Shown here piece by piece: positions 53,968-62,969 of a stretch of DNA of 64,000 bases. Source of the DNA: Lactococcus lactis (GTDB lineage Bacteria > Bacillota > Bacilli > Lactobacillales > Streptococcaceae); the NCBI RefSeq assembly GCF_029023865.1, contig NZ_CP118969.1:124001-188000 (forward strand), in the 5' to 3' direction. Below the pieces are notes generated by a model that was not told the DNA's origin, made no database searches, and worked only from the letters and a program-made list of their open reading frames with translations. A program made the translations under genes and the position numbers. Position 1 is the first letter of the stretch. Each line of letters begins with the position of its first letter.

Positions 53968-54726
53968 ATGGCTAAAGTAATAGACGAAAGTAAGTTAAAT
54001 TATAATAAATATCCTGGCGAACATGTTATGGCAGTAGGGGAAGTTGTTCAAGTTGGACAACGAACTTTTCATATTGTTCATAATTATCGTGAGGCTTTTG
54101 ATGCGGAAAAATTAGAACAACGTTTTTCTGATGTTTTAGATAAGTATGATTATATTGTGGGAGATTGGGGCTTTGAGCAATTACGTTTGAAGGGTTTTTT
54201 CTCAACCAGTCGTAGAAAAATGTTGGCAGACAATAAAATTGATCATCTTGAAGATTATGTCAATGAATATTGTAATTATGGTTGTGCTTATTTTGTTTTA
54301 CGGCGGATTCGGACAAAAGATGAAGCTTTTGTTTCTGAGAAACTTTTTACCGAAAAAGAGTTGAAGCAAGGATTTGATAAGCCACGTCGTAAGAGAAATC
54401 GCAATCGAAATCGGGTGCGTGATGAGCAAAAAGTTAATGCTAAAGAAGACAAACGTTCAGAAAATTCATTAGAAGCTCGAAAAGATTTTAAAATTCGTGA
54501 AAAATCTACTGACAGAAAACCAAAAGTTACTGACAAAAATAAAAAAGTTTCTGTCAGTAAAAAATCTCAAGAGAGAAAAACAGACAATAAAAAACAAAAT
54601 CCAGCTAAAGATTCTGATAAAAAATTTACAATGAAAAAACGGAATCCTCGTAAAAAAGTTGAGCAAACAGAGACTAAAAAGCAAGAGAATCAAGGCTTTG
54701 TCATTCGTAATCGTAAAAAGGATTGA
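53968..54726 (+). CDS. YutD-like protein with long Lys-rich tail
   Basis: Residues 1-125 match the YutD family (DUF1027): FHIVHNYREAFDAEKLEQRF, DVLDKYDYIVGDWGFEQLRL, KGFFSTSRRKMLADNK, and Cys residues in NEYCNYGCAYFVLRRIR. The family is of unknown function, widespread in Firmicutes. Residues 140-252 form an unusual low-complexity basic tail rich in Lys/Arg/Asn, likely disordered and RNA- or DNA-binding. Three copies of the dispersed repeat word (54504-54560), one perfect, are translated inside this tail, encoding TDRKPKVTDK and SVSKK. It is probably co-transcribed with the YunD-like gene. The tail looks expanded by local duplication. Confidence 0.75.
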   Translation: MAKVIDESKLNYNKYPGEHVMAVGEVVQVGQRTFHIVHNYREAFDAEKLEQRFSDVLDKYDYIVGDWGFEQLRLKGFFSTSRRKMLADNKIDHLEDYVNEYCNYGCAYFVLRRIRTKDEAFVSEKLFTEKELKQGFDKPRRKRNRNRNRVRDEQKVNAKEDKRSENSLEARKDFKIREKSTDRKPKVTDKNKKVSVSKKSQERKTDNKKQNPAKDSDKKFTMKKRNPRKKVEQTETKKQENQGFVIRNRKKD

Positions 54727-54760
54727 GGATTTTGTAAAAGTTATTTGACGGTCAGCCAAC

Positions 54761-54789
54761 TTGTCAAAGACTAAAAATTATCGTAGAAT
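54761..54789 (+). promoter_or_regulatory. rlmN promoter
   Basis: TTGTCA (54761-54766), 17 bases, TAGAAT (54784-54789). The leader is about 120 nt. Confidence 0.65.
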
Positions 54790-54919
54790 TAACATTTATG
54801 GACTTCTAAGTGATTTAGTTTTTCATAAATAAATGATAATAATTTAAATTGATTTTATGAGTGTATTCAAGGGATATGAAAAATTGCACGATTAAAATTT
54901 GAGATACTTAAGGAAAATA

Positions 54920-56017
54920 ATGACAGAGAATATAATAACAGAAACGCGTCCTTCAATTTATGGATTGACACGTGACCAATTAATTGAATGGGCAATTGAA
55001 AATGGAGAAAAGAAATTCCGAGCAACTCAGGTTTGGGATTGGCTTTACCGTAAACGTGTTCAATCTTTTGAAGAAATGAGCAATTTATCAGCTGCTTTTA
55101 TTGATAAACTTAATGAGCATTTTATTTTGAATCCATTAGAACAAGTTGTTGTTCAAGAATCTGCTGACGGAACAGTGAAATATCTATTTATGCTTCCTGA
55201 CAAGATGATGATTGAAACAGTTTTGATGCGTCAATCTTATGGTTTGTCTGTTTGTGTTACAACTCAAGTAGGTTGTAATATGGGTTGTACTTTCTGTGCT
55301 TCTGGGATTTTGAAAAAAGAACGTGATGTGACTGCTGGGGAAATTGTCAGCCAAATCATGCTCGTTCAAAAATACTTTGATGAACGTGGTTTAGATGAAC
55401 GTGTTTCACACGTGGTAGTTATGGGAATTGGTGAACCTTTTGATAATTACGAACATCTAATGAACTTCTTGCGTGTTATTAATGATGATAATGGGCTGGC
55501 AATTGGGGCCCGTCACATCACAGTTTCGACTTGTGGATTTATGCCAGCAAAAATTAAAGAATTTGCGCATGAAAATCTACAAATCAATTTAGCAATTTCA
55601 CTTCATGCTCCAAATAATGAGTTGCGTACTTCATTGATGCGTATTACTCGTAACGCACCACTTGAAAAACTTTTTGAAGCGATTGACTATTACACAGAAA
55701 CAACCAATCGACGTGTGACTTACGAATATATTATGCTTTCTGGTGAAAATGACAGCCCAGAAATTGCTCAACAATTGGCTGACTTGATAAAACCTAGAAA
55801 TAAATTGTCTTATGTTAACTTGATTCCATACAATCCAGTTGCAGAACATATTAAATATGAACGTTCAACAAAAGATAATACGGCAAAATTTTATGATGTT
55901 TTGAAGAAAAATGGCATTAACTGTGTCGTTCGTCAAGAACATGGAACAGATATTGATGCAGCTTGTGGACAATTACGTTCAAAACAAATTAAGAAAAATA
56001 AGGCCAAATTAGCCTAA
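54920..56017 (+). CDS. rlmN: 23S rRNA/tRNA adenine-C2 methyltransferase (radical SAM)
   Basis: Methylates A2503 of 23S rRNA and A37 of some tRNAs at C2 using a radical SAM mechanism. The 4Fe-4S cluster Cys residues are 119, 123 and 126 in [12 protein letters not shown]. The mCys Cys lies near the C-terminus in [11 protein letters not shown]. Family blocks [11 protein letters not shown] and [12 protein letters not shown] are present. I start at ATG 54920 (AAGGAAA before it). The product has 365 residues. Loss of RlmN affects linezolid susceptibility in related bacteria. It has its own promoter and terminator. Confidence 0.95.
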   Translation: MTENIITETRPSIYGLTRDQLIEWAIENGEKKFRATQVWDWLYRKRVQSFEEMSNLSAAFIDKLNEHFILNPLEQVVVQESADGTVKYLFMLPDKMMIETVLMRQSYGLSVCVTTQVGCNMGCTFCASGILKKERDVTAGEIVSQIMLVQKYFDERGLDERVSHVVVMGIGEPFDNYEHLMNFLRVINDDNGLAIGARHITVSTCGFMPAKIKEFAHENLQINLAISLHAPNNELRTSLMRITRNAPLEKLFEAIDYYTETTNRRVTYEYIMLSGENDSPEIAQQLADLIKPRNKLSYVNLIPYNPVAEHIKYERSTKDNTAKFYDVLKKNGINCVVRQEHGTDIDAACGQLRSKQIKKNKAKLA

Positions 56018-56020
56018 TAT

Positions 56021-56048
56021 AAAAACTGCTGACCAGGCAGTTTTTTTA
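56021..56048 (+). terminator. rlmN terminator
   Basis: AAAACTGC/GCAGTTTT stem with a seven-base loop and a T tract. Confidence 0.85.
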
Positions 56049-56107
56049 TTTCCACTTTTGTCAGTAAAATATTTCGGAAATAACCTATATTTAATAAAAA
56101 AATAAAT

Positions 56108-56154
56108 ATAATGAATAAATATGCTATGCAAAAGTGACAAAAATTTGCTAAAAT
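56108..56154 (+). promoter_or_regulatory. Nitroreductase upstream region with ARG-box-like word
   Basis: ATGAATAAATATGCT (56111-56125) is identical over 15 bases to the ARG-box word in the argG promoter. TGCTAAAAT (TAAAAT 56149-56154) is an extended -10 downstream. The leader would be about 100 nt. A link to arginine control is an inference. Confidence 0.55.
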
Positions 56155-56261
56155 ATAAACAAAGAAAAAACGGGTGTCTGCTCTACTAGACTTAGAAATT
56201 GATGCAAACAATTTCAGAGAAACTATTCAGCTACATCTCATAAGAGGAATAGAGGAGTATC

Positions 56262-56873
56262 ATGGATTACGTAAAGCTCAATAAATCACGACACAAAGTA
56301 AAAAACTTTGACGGTAAAAAAATTCCCACAGTGGATGTTAAACAAATTATTTCTGCAGCAAGTTTAGCTCCTTCTGCCCACAATATTCAAAGTTGGCATT
56401 TTGTCATTGTAGAATCAGAAGAAAAACGGGAAGCATTACTTTCTGAAGTTGATCCTGGCAATCACGAACAAATCAAACAAGCTGGTGCAGTCATCGTCCT
56501 CTTTAGCGATACAGATTTAGTTGAACGTTCTCGTGATATTGCTAGATTAGGAGCTGGAGAGTTGGATGATGAACAACTTCTGCGCTTCAATAGTCGTTAT
56601 CCACAAATGTATGAAGGATTTGAAGAACTTCATGAAAGTAATTATCTTTCTATCAATATTGGTTTGGTTACAATGAATCTTGTTTTGGCTATTAAAAATT
56701 ACGGTTATGAAAGCAACATCATCATGGGCTTTAATCGAACTCAAAAAGTGAATGAACTTTTAGAAGTTGAAAAACGTTATCGCCCAGAACTAATTATTCC
56801 GCTTGGAAATTCAGAAGACAAAGGAAAACCAAGTTACCGCTTACCTCAAAGTCAAATTATGGAAATTCGATAA
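56262..56873 (+). CDS. Nitroreductase family protein
   Basis: A 203-residue FMN-dependent oxidoreductase. The FMN-binding N-terminus KSRHKVKNFDGKKIPTVD and SLAPSAHNIQSWHFVIVESE are typical. The C-terminal part closes the dimer (YGYESNIIMGFNRTQKV region). Natural substrates of this family are quinones or unknown aromatics. The SD GAGGAG precedes the ATG. The ARG-box-like word upstream is shared with argG, which is unexpected for this family. A terminator follows within 20 nt. Confidence 0.88.
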   Translation: MDYVKLNKSRHKVKNFDGKKIPTVDVKQIISAASLAPSAHNIQSWHFVIVESEEKREALLSEVDPGNHEQIKQAGAVIVLFSDTDLVERSRDIARLGAGELDDEQLLRFNSRYPQMYEGFEELHESNYLSINIGLVTMNLVLAIKNYGYESNIIMGFNRTQKVNELLEVEKRYRPELIIPLGNSEDKGKPSYRLPQSQIMEIR

Positions 56874-56901
56874 AAAAGGAGTTCATCTGAACTTCTTTTT
56901 A
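56872..56901 (+). terminator. Nitroreductase terminator
   Basis: AAAAAGGAGTTCA/TGAACTTCTTTTT stem (one wobble), two-base loop, T tract. Confidence 0.8.
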
Positions 56902-57022
56902 CTTATGAAAAAAAGGCATTATGTTCGCAACATTGGGTCTATTTTGCTAAAATGGAGTAAGATATTTGATAAGTCATTATCAAAAGAAATGAATGAATTA
57001 TCGAGAGGAAAGAGAAAAAACA

Positions 57023-58003
57023 TTGCTCACATTTTGGCAGGATTATCCCGAAATTCAGAATAAATTAAAGGATGTCCAAGCGCTCATGATTGAGCGTTTA
57101 AAAATTAATAATCAAGAGATAGAAGCAGCACTAGAGAAATTTGCATCACGTGGCGGGAAAATGGTTCGTCCTGCGCTTTTTTTGCTGTTCGCTGGGATTG
57201 TCCCTAATGGCTCTAAAGATGAAGAGAAGCTCATTAAAATCGCTGCATCATTAGAGATGCTTCATTCAGCAACATTGATTCACGATGATATTATCGACGA
57301 CTCTCCTTTAAGACGTGGTTTACCGTCAATAGAGTCACAATTTGGCAAAGATGTAGCTGTTTATGCTGGAGATTTTGTTTATACTGTTTATTTTGAATTA
57401 TTGATTGAAACCATGAATGGGACAAGTTTTGTCGCTAAAAATGCTCAATCAATGAAAAAAATTCTTCAGGGTGAATTGACTCAAATGCAATCTGCTTTTG
57501 ACAAAAATAATACAGCGAGACGCTATATGAAAGCAATTAGCGGAAAAACAGCTGAATTACTGAGTCTTAGCTGTTTAGAAGGCGTTTATTTTGCTGGCGG
57601 GGATAAAAAATTACAACATTCTGCCCGTAAAATTGGTCGAGCAATTGGTCTTGCTTTTCAAGTTTATGATGACATTTTAAATTTTACAGTAGGACTTGAT
57701 GAAGCTGATAAACCTATTTTGACAGATTTCCGTCAAGGGATTTATACATTACCTTTACTCTTGGCTCGTGAAGTAAATGATGAAGCGATTGCTCCTTATT
57801 TAGAAGCGCCAGAAAATTTGTCAAGACAAGAATGTTTAGATTTAGCAGAATTAGTGACAGAATCAGGTGGGATAGCAGGAGCGCTCCTTGTTGCTGGAAG
57901 ATTAACAGAACTGGCTTTGAATGAAATTCGGAAATTACCAGAGTCGCCAAATCGGCAGATTTTAGAAGAAGCAACACAAATTTTATTGGAAAGAAATTAT
58001 TGA
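57023..58003 (+). CDS. Polyprenyl diphosphate synthase (menaquinone side chain)
   Basis: Chains isopentenyl units into a polyprenyl diphosphate, here probably for menaquinone, since menA follows. The first Asp-rich motif is DDIIDD (Asp88-Asp92), and FQVYDDILNF carries the second; its last position is Asn (DDILN) rather than Asp. The GGKMVRP region before the first motif binds IPP. I choose TTG 57023, 10 nt after GAGGAAAGAG, giving 326 aa as usual; an ATG at 56993 would give 336 aa and has a weak SD. An extended -10 TGCTAAAAT lies at 56945-56953. Confidence 0.85.
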   Translation: MLTFWQDYPEIQNKLKDVQALMIERLKINNQEIEAALEKFASRGGKMVRPALFLLFAGIVPNGSKDEEKLIKIAASLEMLHSATLIHDDIIDDSPLRRGLPSIESQFGKDVAVYAGDFVYTVYFELLIETMNGTSFVAKNAQSMKKILQGELTQMQSAFDKNNTARRYMKAISGKTAELLSLSCLEGVYFAGGDKKLQHSARKIGRAIGLAFQVYDDILNFTVGLDEADKPILTDFRQGIYTLPLLLAREVNDEAIAPYLEAPENLSRQECLDLAELVTESGGIAGALLVAGRLTELALNEIRKLPESPNRQILEEATQILLERNY

Positions 58004-58073
58004 AAACCTGTCACTGACAGGCTTTTTCATAGAAAATTTTACTGACAGCTATTAGAAAGTTTTCTGTCAGTAA
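58003..58073 (+). terminator. Terminators between the prenyl synthase and menA
   Basis: CCTGTCA/TGACAGG hairpin with T residues (58003-58028). A second pair TTACTGACAG (58039-58048) / CTGTCAGTAA (58064-58073) follows. Confidence 0.7.
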
Positions 58074-58195
58074 CTTTTGAGATAAAGCTTTTAAAGCTAG
58101 TATTTCTCTAGTTTGATTTTAAAAGTTTTGATTTAAAATGTGATAAAATAAGAAATAGTTTTTATAGACGAATTGATAAATAAAAAGAGGAAATA

Positions 58196-59101
58196 ATGAA
58201 TTTTAAAATATTTGCTGAACTAATTGAATTGAAAGCTAAAACTGCTTCAATTTTTCCATTTTTACTAGGGCTTGCTTACTCGCTTTATCATTATCAGTCA
58301 GTCAATTTGTCAGCACTTGCCATTTATTTTGTGGCAATGTTTATGTTCAACTGTTTTGTTGATATTTGGGACAACTATAATGATTATCATAAAGCAGTAG
58401 ATACAGATGATTATCAAAAAAATACAAATATTATCGGACGCGAGAACTTATCAATGGGACTCATCAAAAGTTTATTGGCCTTTTTCTTTTTTGGTAGTCT
58501 GATTTTAGGAATTATTGTCGCTTTAATGACTGGTTGGGCAGTCTTTTGGTTGGGACTACTCTGCTATGCTGTTGGAGTTTTCTATGCTGGAGGGCCAAAA
58601 CCACTCTCATCACTTCCACTTGGGGAACTTTTATCAGGTTTGACAATGGGTTATATCATTTTTCTGATTTGCCTTTATATCAATAGTTCTCAGAATTTTG
58701 TTTGGTCATTTGCGAATCTGGCAACAACTTTCTTGATTGCTTTACCTAATACATTATTGATTGCAAATCTGATGTTAGCCAATAACACCTGCGATTTAGA
58801 AGAAGATGAAGCCAATCACCGCTACACAATCGTGCATTATATTGGGAAAAAGGCAGCACTTATTTGGTGGACTACAGCTTTAATTTTGGCTTTTGTTGCC
58901 ATTGTTGTTGCAGTAATTTTAGGATTACTTTCTCCAATTATGCTTTTAATTCTGTTAATTGCACCATTGATGATAAAATTTGCTCGACCATATTTGCAAA
59001 AACAAGTAAAAAAAGAAACATTTATTTCATCAGTTAAAATCTTAATGGTTTTTCAACTTGTACAAGTCCTACTATTCTTTGTTAGTTTAATTAAATTTTA
59101 A
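58196..59101 (+). CDS. menA: 1,4-dihydroxy-2-naphthoate prenyltransferase
   Basis: Attaches a polyprenyl chain to dihydroxynaphthoate in menaquinone synthesis. It is a UbiA-family membrane protein (301 aa, about eight spans). The first Asp-rich motif is DIWDNYNDYHKAVD, and the second is TCDLEEDEANHRYT. Its neighbour, a polyprenyl synthase, provides the likely side chain. The SD AGAGGAAAT precedes the ATG. Menaquinone feeds a respiratory chain in lactococci supplied with heme and is also used in extracellular electron transfer. A terminator-like hairpin cluster separates it from the synthase, so it may have a separate promoter. Confidence 0.92.
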   Translation: MNFKIFAELIELKAKTASIFPFLLGLAYSLYHYQSVNLSALAIYFVAMFMFNCFVDIWDNYNDYHKAVDTDDYQKNTNIIGRENLSMGLIKSLLAFFFFGSLILGIIVALMTGWAVFWLGLLCYAVGVFYAGGPKPLSSLPLGELLSGLTMGYIIFLICLYINSSQNFVWSFANLATTFLIALPNTLLIANLMLANNTCDLEEDEANHRYTIVHYIGKKAALIWWTTALILAFVAIVVAVILGLLSPIMLLILLIAPLMIKFARPYLQKQVKKETFISSVKILMVFQLVQVLLFFVSLIKF

Positions 59102-59106
59102 AAAAG

Positions 59107-59137
59107 AAAAACTCCAAATGAATTAATTTGGAGTTTT
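59107..59137. terminator. Bidirectional terminator between menA and the CPBP protease
   Basis: AACTCCAAAT/ATTTGGAGTT arms with A and T tracts on both sides. Confidence 0.85.
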
Positions 59138-60271
59138 ATTATTGATTGTTTTAGATTGATTTGTTTTTTCAGTTAGTGGTCTTGCACCATTAACCAGAGC
59201 GATTAATGCAAAGACTGGACCACCGATATAAGGAAGTAATAACCAGCAAAGATTTCCTAAGTGGAAATCAAAGAAAACAATTAAAAAGATATATAGGGCG
59301 ATTCCTAGAAGAAATAAAAGATAAATAGGTAATGCTTTATTTGCAATTTCTGCTCGACTGCCAGCACTAGTAGATATTTTTGAAAAAAGGAGCATCGTTG
59401 GTAAAATCAAAATTCCATAAATCATTGAAACTAGGGCAAAAATTCTACGGAAAGTTGAACTTTGAGCAAGAGTAGGTAACTTACGGGCCGTAAGTTGTGG
59501 ACTACGTTCTTGAATGGCGGCAATGAATTTTTCTCTTTGAGTCCAACCCGTGTAAAATAATGCGAAAGCGAGTGTTCCAAAAATAAACCATTCGTAGAGA
59601 ATTGTCAGAGGGTTGGTTTGTTGTGAAGATAAACTACCCGAACTGGCCATGATAGCCATGAAATCATTCATGGCATGTACCACAATCGCAAAAATCAAAT
59701 TGCTTGTTTTCATGTAAACCACAGCTGCGAAAAGTCCAAAAGCCATAACTCCAAGAACTTGAATGATAGTATTTCCTAAAGGTTGATTACGAATATTGAC
59801 CAAATGCATGAGTCCAAATAGTATACTTGAAATAAATAAAGGAACAATAATCTTATCTTTAGAATTTTTAACTAAAATACCAAAAATCAAACCTCTAAAA
59901 GAGAGTTCTTCAGCAAAACCAATTAATAAAGTGGCTCCAATGGCTAGAAAAATATACGAAGTGGGGGCATGTTTTCCTATTGCAAGAACTAAACCTGCCA
60001 AAAACATGACTAAAGGAAGAATGAGCATTCCTAATGCTTTTTTCCAGTTATATCCTTTAAATAGCAATTTTTGATGCCAGAAAAAATGATTGAGTAGCAG
60101 TAAGATGATGATAATTGGAATTTCTTGAATAATAATAGAGGTTAGTGAAGCAAAAAGTCCGAGGCTGCGTAACCAATTGATAAGACCAAGAGCCTTGAGA
60201 ATAGGATTGAGTGCCAGTAAGTAGGCAAGCCAGACCAAGAAAACACTAAAGACGCTGATGTATTTTTTCAT
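59123..60271 (-). CDS. CPBP-family intramembrane metalloprotease
   Basis: A 382-residue membrane protein with about ten spans. The Abi/CPBP signature is complete: Glu121-Glu122 and Arg126 in FAEELSFRGLIFG, His157 in ILFGLMHLVNI, and His199/Asn202 in VVHAMNDFMA. Family members include CAAX-type proteases and bacteriocin immunity proteins. No bacteriocin gene is nearby, so immunity is not supported. The SD AGAAAGG precedes the ATG, and a clear minus-strand promoter is upstream at 60363-60391. The substrate is unknown. Confidence 0.88.
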   Translation of the reverse strand: MKKYISVFSVFLVWLAYLLALNPILKALGLINWLRSLGLFASLTSIIIQEIPIIIILLLLNHFFWHQKLLFKGYNWKKALGMLILPLVMFLAGLVLAIGKHAPTSYIFLAIGATLLIGFAEELSFRGLIFGILVKNSKDKIIVPLFISSILFGLMHLVNIRNQPLGNTIIQVLGVMAFGLFAAVVYMKTSNLIFAIVVHAMNDFMAIMASSGSLSSQQTNPLTILYEWFIFGTLAFALFYTGWTQREKFIAAIQERSPQLTARKLPTLAQSSTFRRIFALVSMIYGILILPTMLLFSKISTSAGSRAEIANKALPIYLLFLLGIALYIFLIVFFDFHLGNLCWLLLPYIGGPVFALIALVNGARPLTEKTNQSKTINNKTPN

Positions 60272-60362
60272 AGAAGACCTTTCTTGAGTTAAAAAATAGT
60301 TGTCAGTGAGCCTTTGTGAAAAAACTTTGACAGATTTTGCATAATGTTTCAGTTATATTTTG

Positions 60363-60391
60363 ATTATAGTTATAAATTTTCTTCTTGTCAA
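60363..60391 (-). promoter_or_regulatory. Promoter of the CPBP gene
   Basis: On the minus strand TTGACA (60386-60391), 17 bases and TATAAT (60363-60368): a full consensus promoter about 90 nt before the start. Confidence 0.75.
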
Positions 60392-60484
60392 TTATAAACA
60401 AAGGGTAAGTGATAAGCAGATCAAGATTATTAAGTAAAAAGTACTGACAAATTTATCGGTATTCTAAAACATTCAAAATAAGCT

Positions 60485-60545
60485 TAAAAAAATACTGACA
60501 GACTTGTTATGGTAGTAAATTTAACCATAATAAATCTGTCAGTAA
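60485..60545 (-). terminator. Terminator of the feo operon with a two-level stem
   Basis: The outer arms TACTGACAG (60493-60501) / CTGTCAGTA (60536-60544) enclose an inner stem TTATGGT/ACCATAA (60507-60531). On the minus strand seven T residues follow. Confidence 0.75.
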
Positions 60546-60551
60546 ATTTTT

Positions 60552-60752
60552 TTAATTACAACAATCATGTTTAACATCTGTTTTTTTAGTTGAATGAGAT
60601 TCAGCTGAAACGGGTAGAGCCGCCGCTCCCTTGACCGGACAAGTGTTAACATTGCAGTCTTCGCAAGCCCCTTTGCTACGAACAGTTTTAAAAATGGCAA
60701 ATCCAGTAATAATGAGGATGACAGCCAAAATGACAATACTAGCTAAGTTCAT
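60552..60752 (-). CDS. FeoB-associated Cys-rich membrane protein
   Basis: A 66-residue protein with an N-terminal membrane span (ASIVILAVILIITGFAIFKT) and a Cys-rich tail (CEDCNVNTC, then DCC near the end). This is the small protein found after feoB in many Firmicutes. It is thought to help Fe(II) transport, perhaps like FeoC, but the mechanism is unproven. The ATG at 60752 overlaps the 3' end of feoB by 14 nt, so it is co-translated. It ends the feoA-feoB operon at a terminator made from the dispersed repeat word. Confidence 0.85.
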   Translation of the reverse strand: MNLASIVILAVILIITGFAIFKTVRSKGACEDCNVNTCPVKGAAALPVSAESHSTKKTDVKHDCCN

Positions 60753-62868
60753 AAGTAAGACCTTTCCCTTTTCTGAAAATGAAATATAAACCAACCGACA
60801 ATACAATTAATGCTAATAAACTAAAAACATCAAAGTTTTGTGAGCTAAACAAACTATCCAATTGATAAATAATGAAACTCATGCTATAAGCAACTAAAGT
60901 TTGAAAACCAACCGCTCGTAAAGTCCAACGAACATCGCCCATTTCTTTATAAATTGTTGAGATTGCAGCAACACATGGCGCGCAAAGCAGATTGAAAACA
61001 AGGAGAGAATAAGCGGAAAGAGGAGTATAGGTGGCTTGAACAGCAGACCAGAGTTGGTGACTGTCAGAAGAATTATGAGCGAAAAGGACACCCATTGTTC
61101 CGACGATTGTTTCTTTTGCAATTAGTCCAGTAATTGTAGCGACTGTTGCACGCCACTCGCCAAAACCAAGAGGAGCAAAGATAACAGCAACAACTTTACC
61201 AACATCAGCAAGAATGGATTGACTCGCATCAACATGTGCCAAGGTCCAATTATAATTTGAAGTGAACCAAATCAAAACATTCATAGCGAAAATGATCGTA
61301 CCAGCCCGCTTGACGAAAGAAAACGCACGGTCGAAAGCATATTTTAAAACAGTCATCGCATAAGGTAAATGATAGGCAGGAAGTTCCATGATGAAAGCCG
61401 AAGTATCACCAGAAAACATCCTTGTTTTTTTCAAAATAATACCGGAGAGAATAATCATGGACATTCCTAAAAAGTAAGCACTAGGAGCAACCCAAGAAGC
61501 ATGAGGGAAAAAAGCACCAGAAACTAATGCGATAATAGGGAGTTTGGCAGAACAAGGCATAAAAGTTGTGACCATAATTGTAATTTTTCGGTCACGCTCT
61601 TGCTCAATCGTTCTCGTCGCCATAATTCCAGGCACGCCACAGCCGGAAGCAATAAGCATGGGAATAAAAGACTTACCAGAAAGGCCAAAGCGTCTAAAAA
61701 TTCGGTCCATGACAAAGGCTACCCGAGCCATATATCCAGAATCTTCCAGAATTCCTAAAAGTAAAAATAGCACAAAAATCTGTGGAACAAAACCTAAAAT
61801 TGCCCCAATTCCGGCAACGACACCATTTAAAACTAAATCTTGAACCCAAGGAGTAACAGCTAAAGCATTCATTCCATTGGCAATTAAATCAGGAAGCCAT
61901 TGACCAAAGAAGACATCATTGAGCCAATCGGTCGCTGCTGTTCCGACAGTTTGAATAGAAATAAAATAGACCAACCACATGATAAAAACAAAAATAGGAA
62001 GTCCCAACCATTTATGGGTAATAATCTGGTCGATTCGATCTGTCAGATTAATTTTACCAGTTTCAGTCTGAGTAACGCAAAGTTGAACAATATGACCAAT
62101 TAAATCATAACGTTCATTAACGATAATCGATTCACGGTCATCTGCCATTAATTTTTCGGTGATAGAAACAATTTCCTCAATTTCAGCCAGTTGTTTTGCT
62201 GATAAGCCAGCTTGAGAATTGTCAGTAGGAACTTGCTGGCTTAGCGCTTTATCTGTTTCTCCAGCTAATAAAAGTTTGTCGCCTTCGAAAACTTTTATTT
62301 GTTCAAAACGATTGGTAAAACCAGTTACTTTACCAATTTCCGAGAGCGCCCCTTCAAGTCGATGGTCATAATCTAAAGGCTGACTTTCATGACTTTTAAG
62401 TGCTACTTTAACAACCTCATCTAAACCTTTATTTTTAATGGCCGAGGTTGTAACAACAGGAATTCCAAGGCTATAAGAAAGTTTTTCAATGTCGATTTTT
62501 TTTCCTTGACCAGCCAAAAGGTCGCTCATATTAAGCGCTAAAACCATAGGGATTCCAAGTTCCATCAGCTGTAAAGTCAAATAAAGTGAACGCTCTAAAT
62601 TCGTTGAATCCACAATATTAATGAGGGCATCCGGTGGTGTTTTTGTCAAAAAATCTCTGGCAACTTGCTCATCAAGTGAATAAGGAGAAAGAGAGTAAAG
62701 ACCAGGCAAATCTTGGATACAAATACTTTTATCTTTTCGATAAAATCCAGATTTCTTTTCAACAGTAACCCCTGGCCAATTACCAACTTGCTGATTTGAT
62801 CCGGTTAGTTGATTAAAAATACTCGTTTTTCCACTATTGGGGTTTCCGAGTAGTGCAATTATTTTCAT
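60739..62868 (-). CDS. feoB: Ferrous iron transport protein B
   Basis: The Fe(II) permease (709 aa) of the inner membrane. The N-terminal G-domain has GNPNSGKT (8-15), DLPGLYSL (Switch II), NMSD and TSAIKNKG. After a helical GDI region, two Gate domains carry the Cys residues (IASGCGVPGIMATR, TTFMPCSAKLPI), with about ten membrane spans. The length is typical for this two-gene system. The SD is weak (AAGAAG). feoA lies 101 nt upstream on the same strand. A CodY box sits at the feoA promoter. Confidence 0.96.
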   Translation of the reverse strand: MKIIALLGNPNSGKTSIFNQLTGSNQQVGNWPGVTVEKKSGFYRKDKSICIQDLPGLYSLSPYSLDEQVARDFLTKTPPDALINIVDSTNLERSLYLTLQLMELGIPMVLALNMSDLLAGQGKKIDIEKLSYSLGIPVVTTSAIKNKGLDEVVKVALKSHESQPLDYDHRLEGALSEIGKVTGFTNRFEQIKVFEGDKLLLAGETDKALSQQVPTDNSQAGLSAKQLAEIEEIVSITEKLMADDRESIIVNERYDLIGHIVQLCVTQTETGKINLTDRIDQIITHKWLGLPIFVFIMWLVYFISIQTVGTAATDWLNDVFFGQWLPDLIANGMNALAVTPWVQDLVLNGVVAGIGAILGFVPQIFVLFLLLGILEDSGYMARVAFVMDRIFRRFGLSGKSFIPMLIASGCGVPGIMATRTIEQERDRKITIMVTTFMPCSAKLPIIALVSGAFFPHASWVAPSAYFLGMSMIILSGIILKKTRMFSGDTSAFIMELPAYHLPYAMTVLKYAFDRAFSFVKRAGTIIFAMNVLIWFTSNYNWTLAHVDASQSILADVGKVVAVIFAPLGFGEWRATVATITGLIAKETIVGTMGVLFAHNSSDSHQLWSAVQATYTPLSAYSLLVFNLLCAPCVAAISTIYKEMGDVRWTLRAVGFQTLVAYSMSFIIYQLDSLFSSQNFDVFSLLALIVLSVGLYFIFRKGKGLTYELS

Positions 62869-62969
62869 ATTATTAAAATTTCTTCTTAAATTTCGTTAGA
62901 CTTTGTTAAGTGTTCTAGGACAATTTCTTTACAAAAATAACGATAAAAATAGGTCAACAATTTTGCTTA

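Noticed and set aside
59123-60271. CPBP protein as bacteriocin immunity protein
   Set aside because: No bacteriocin precursor or export gene is in the region.
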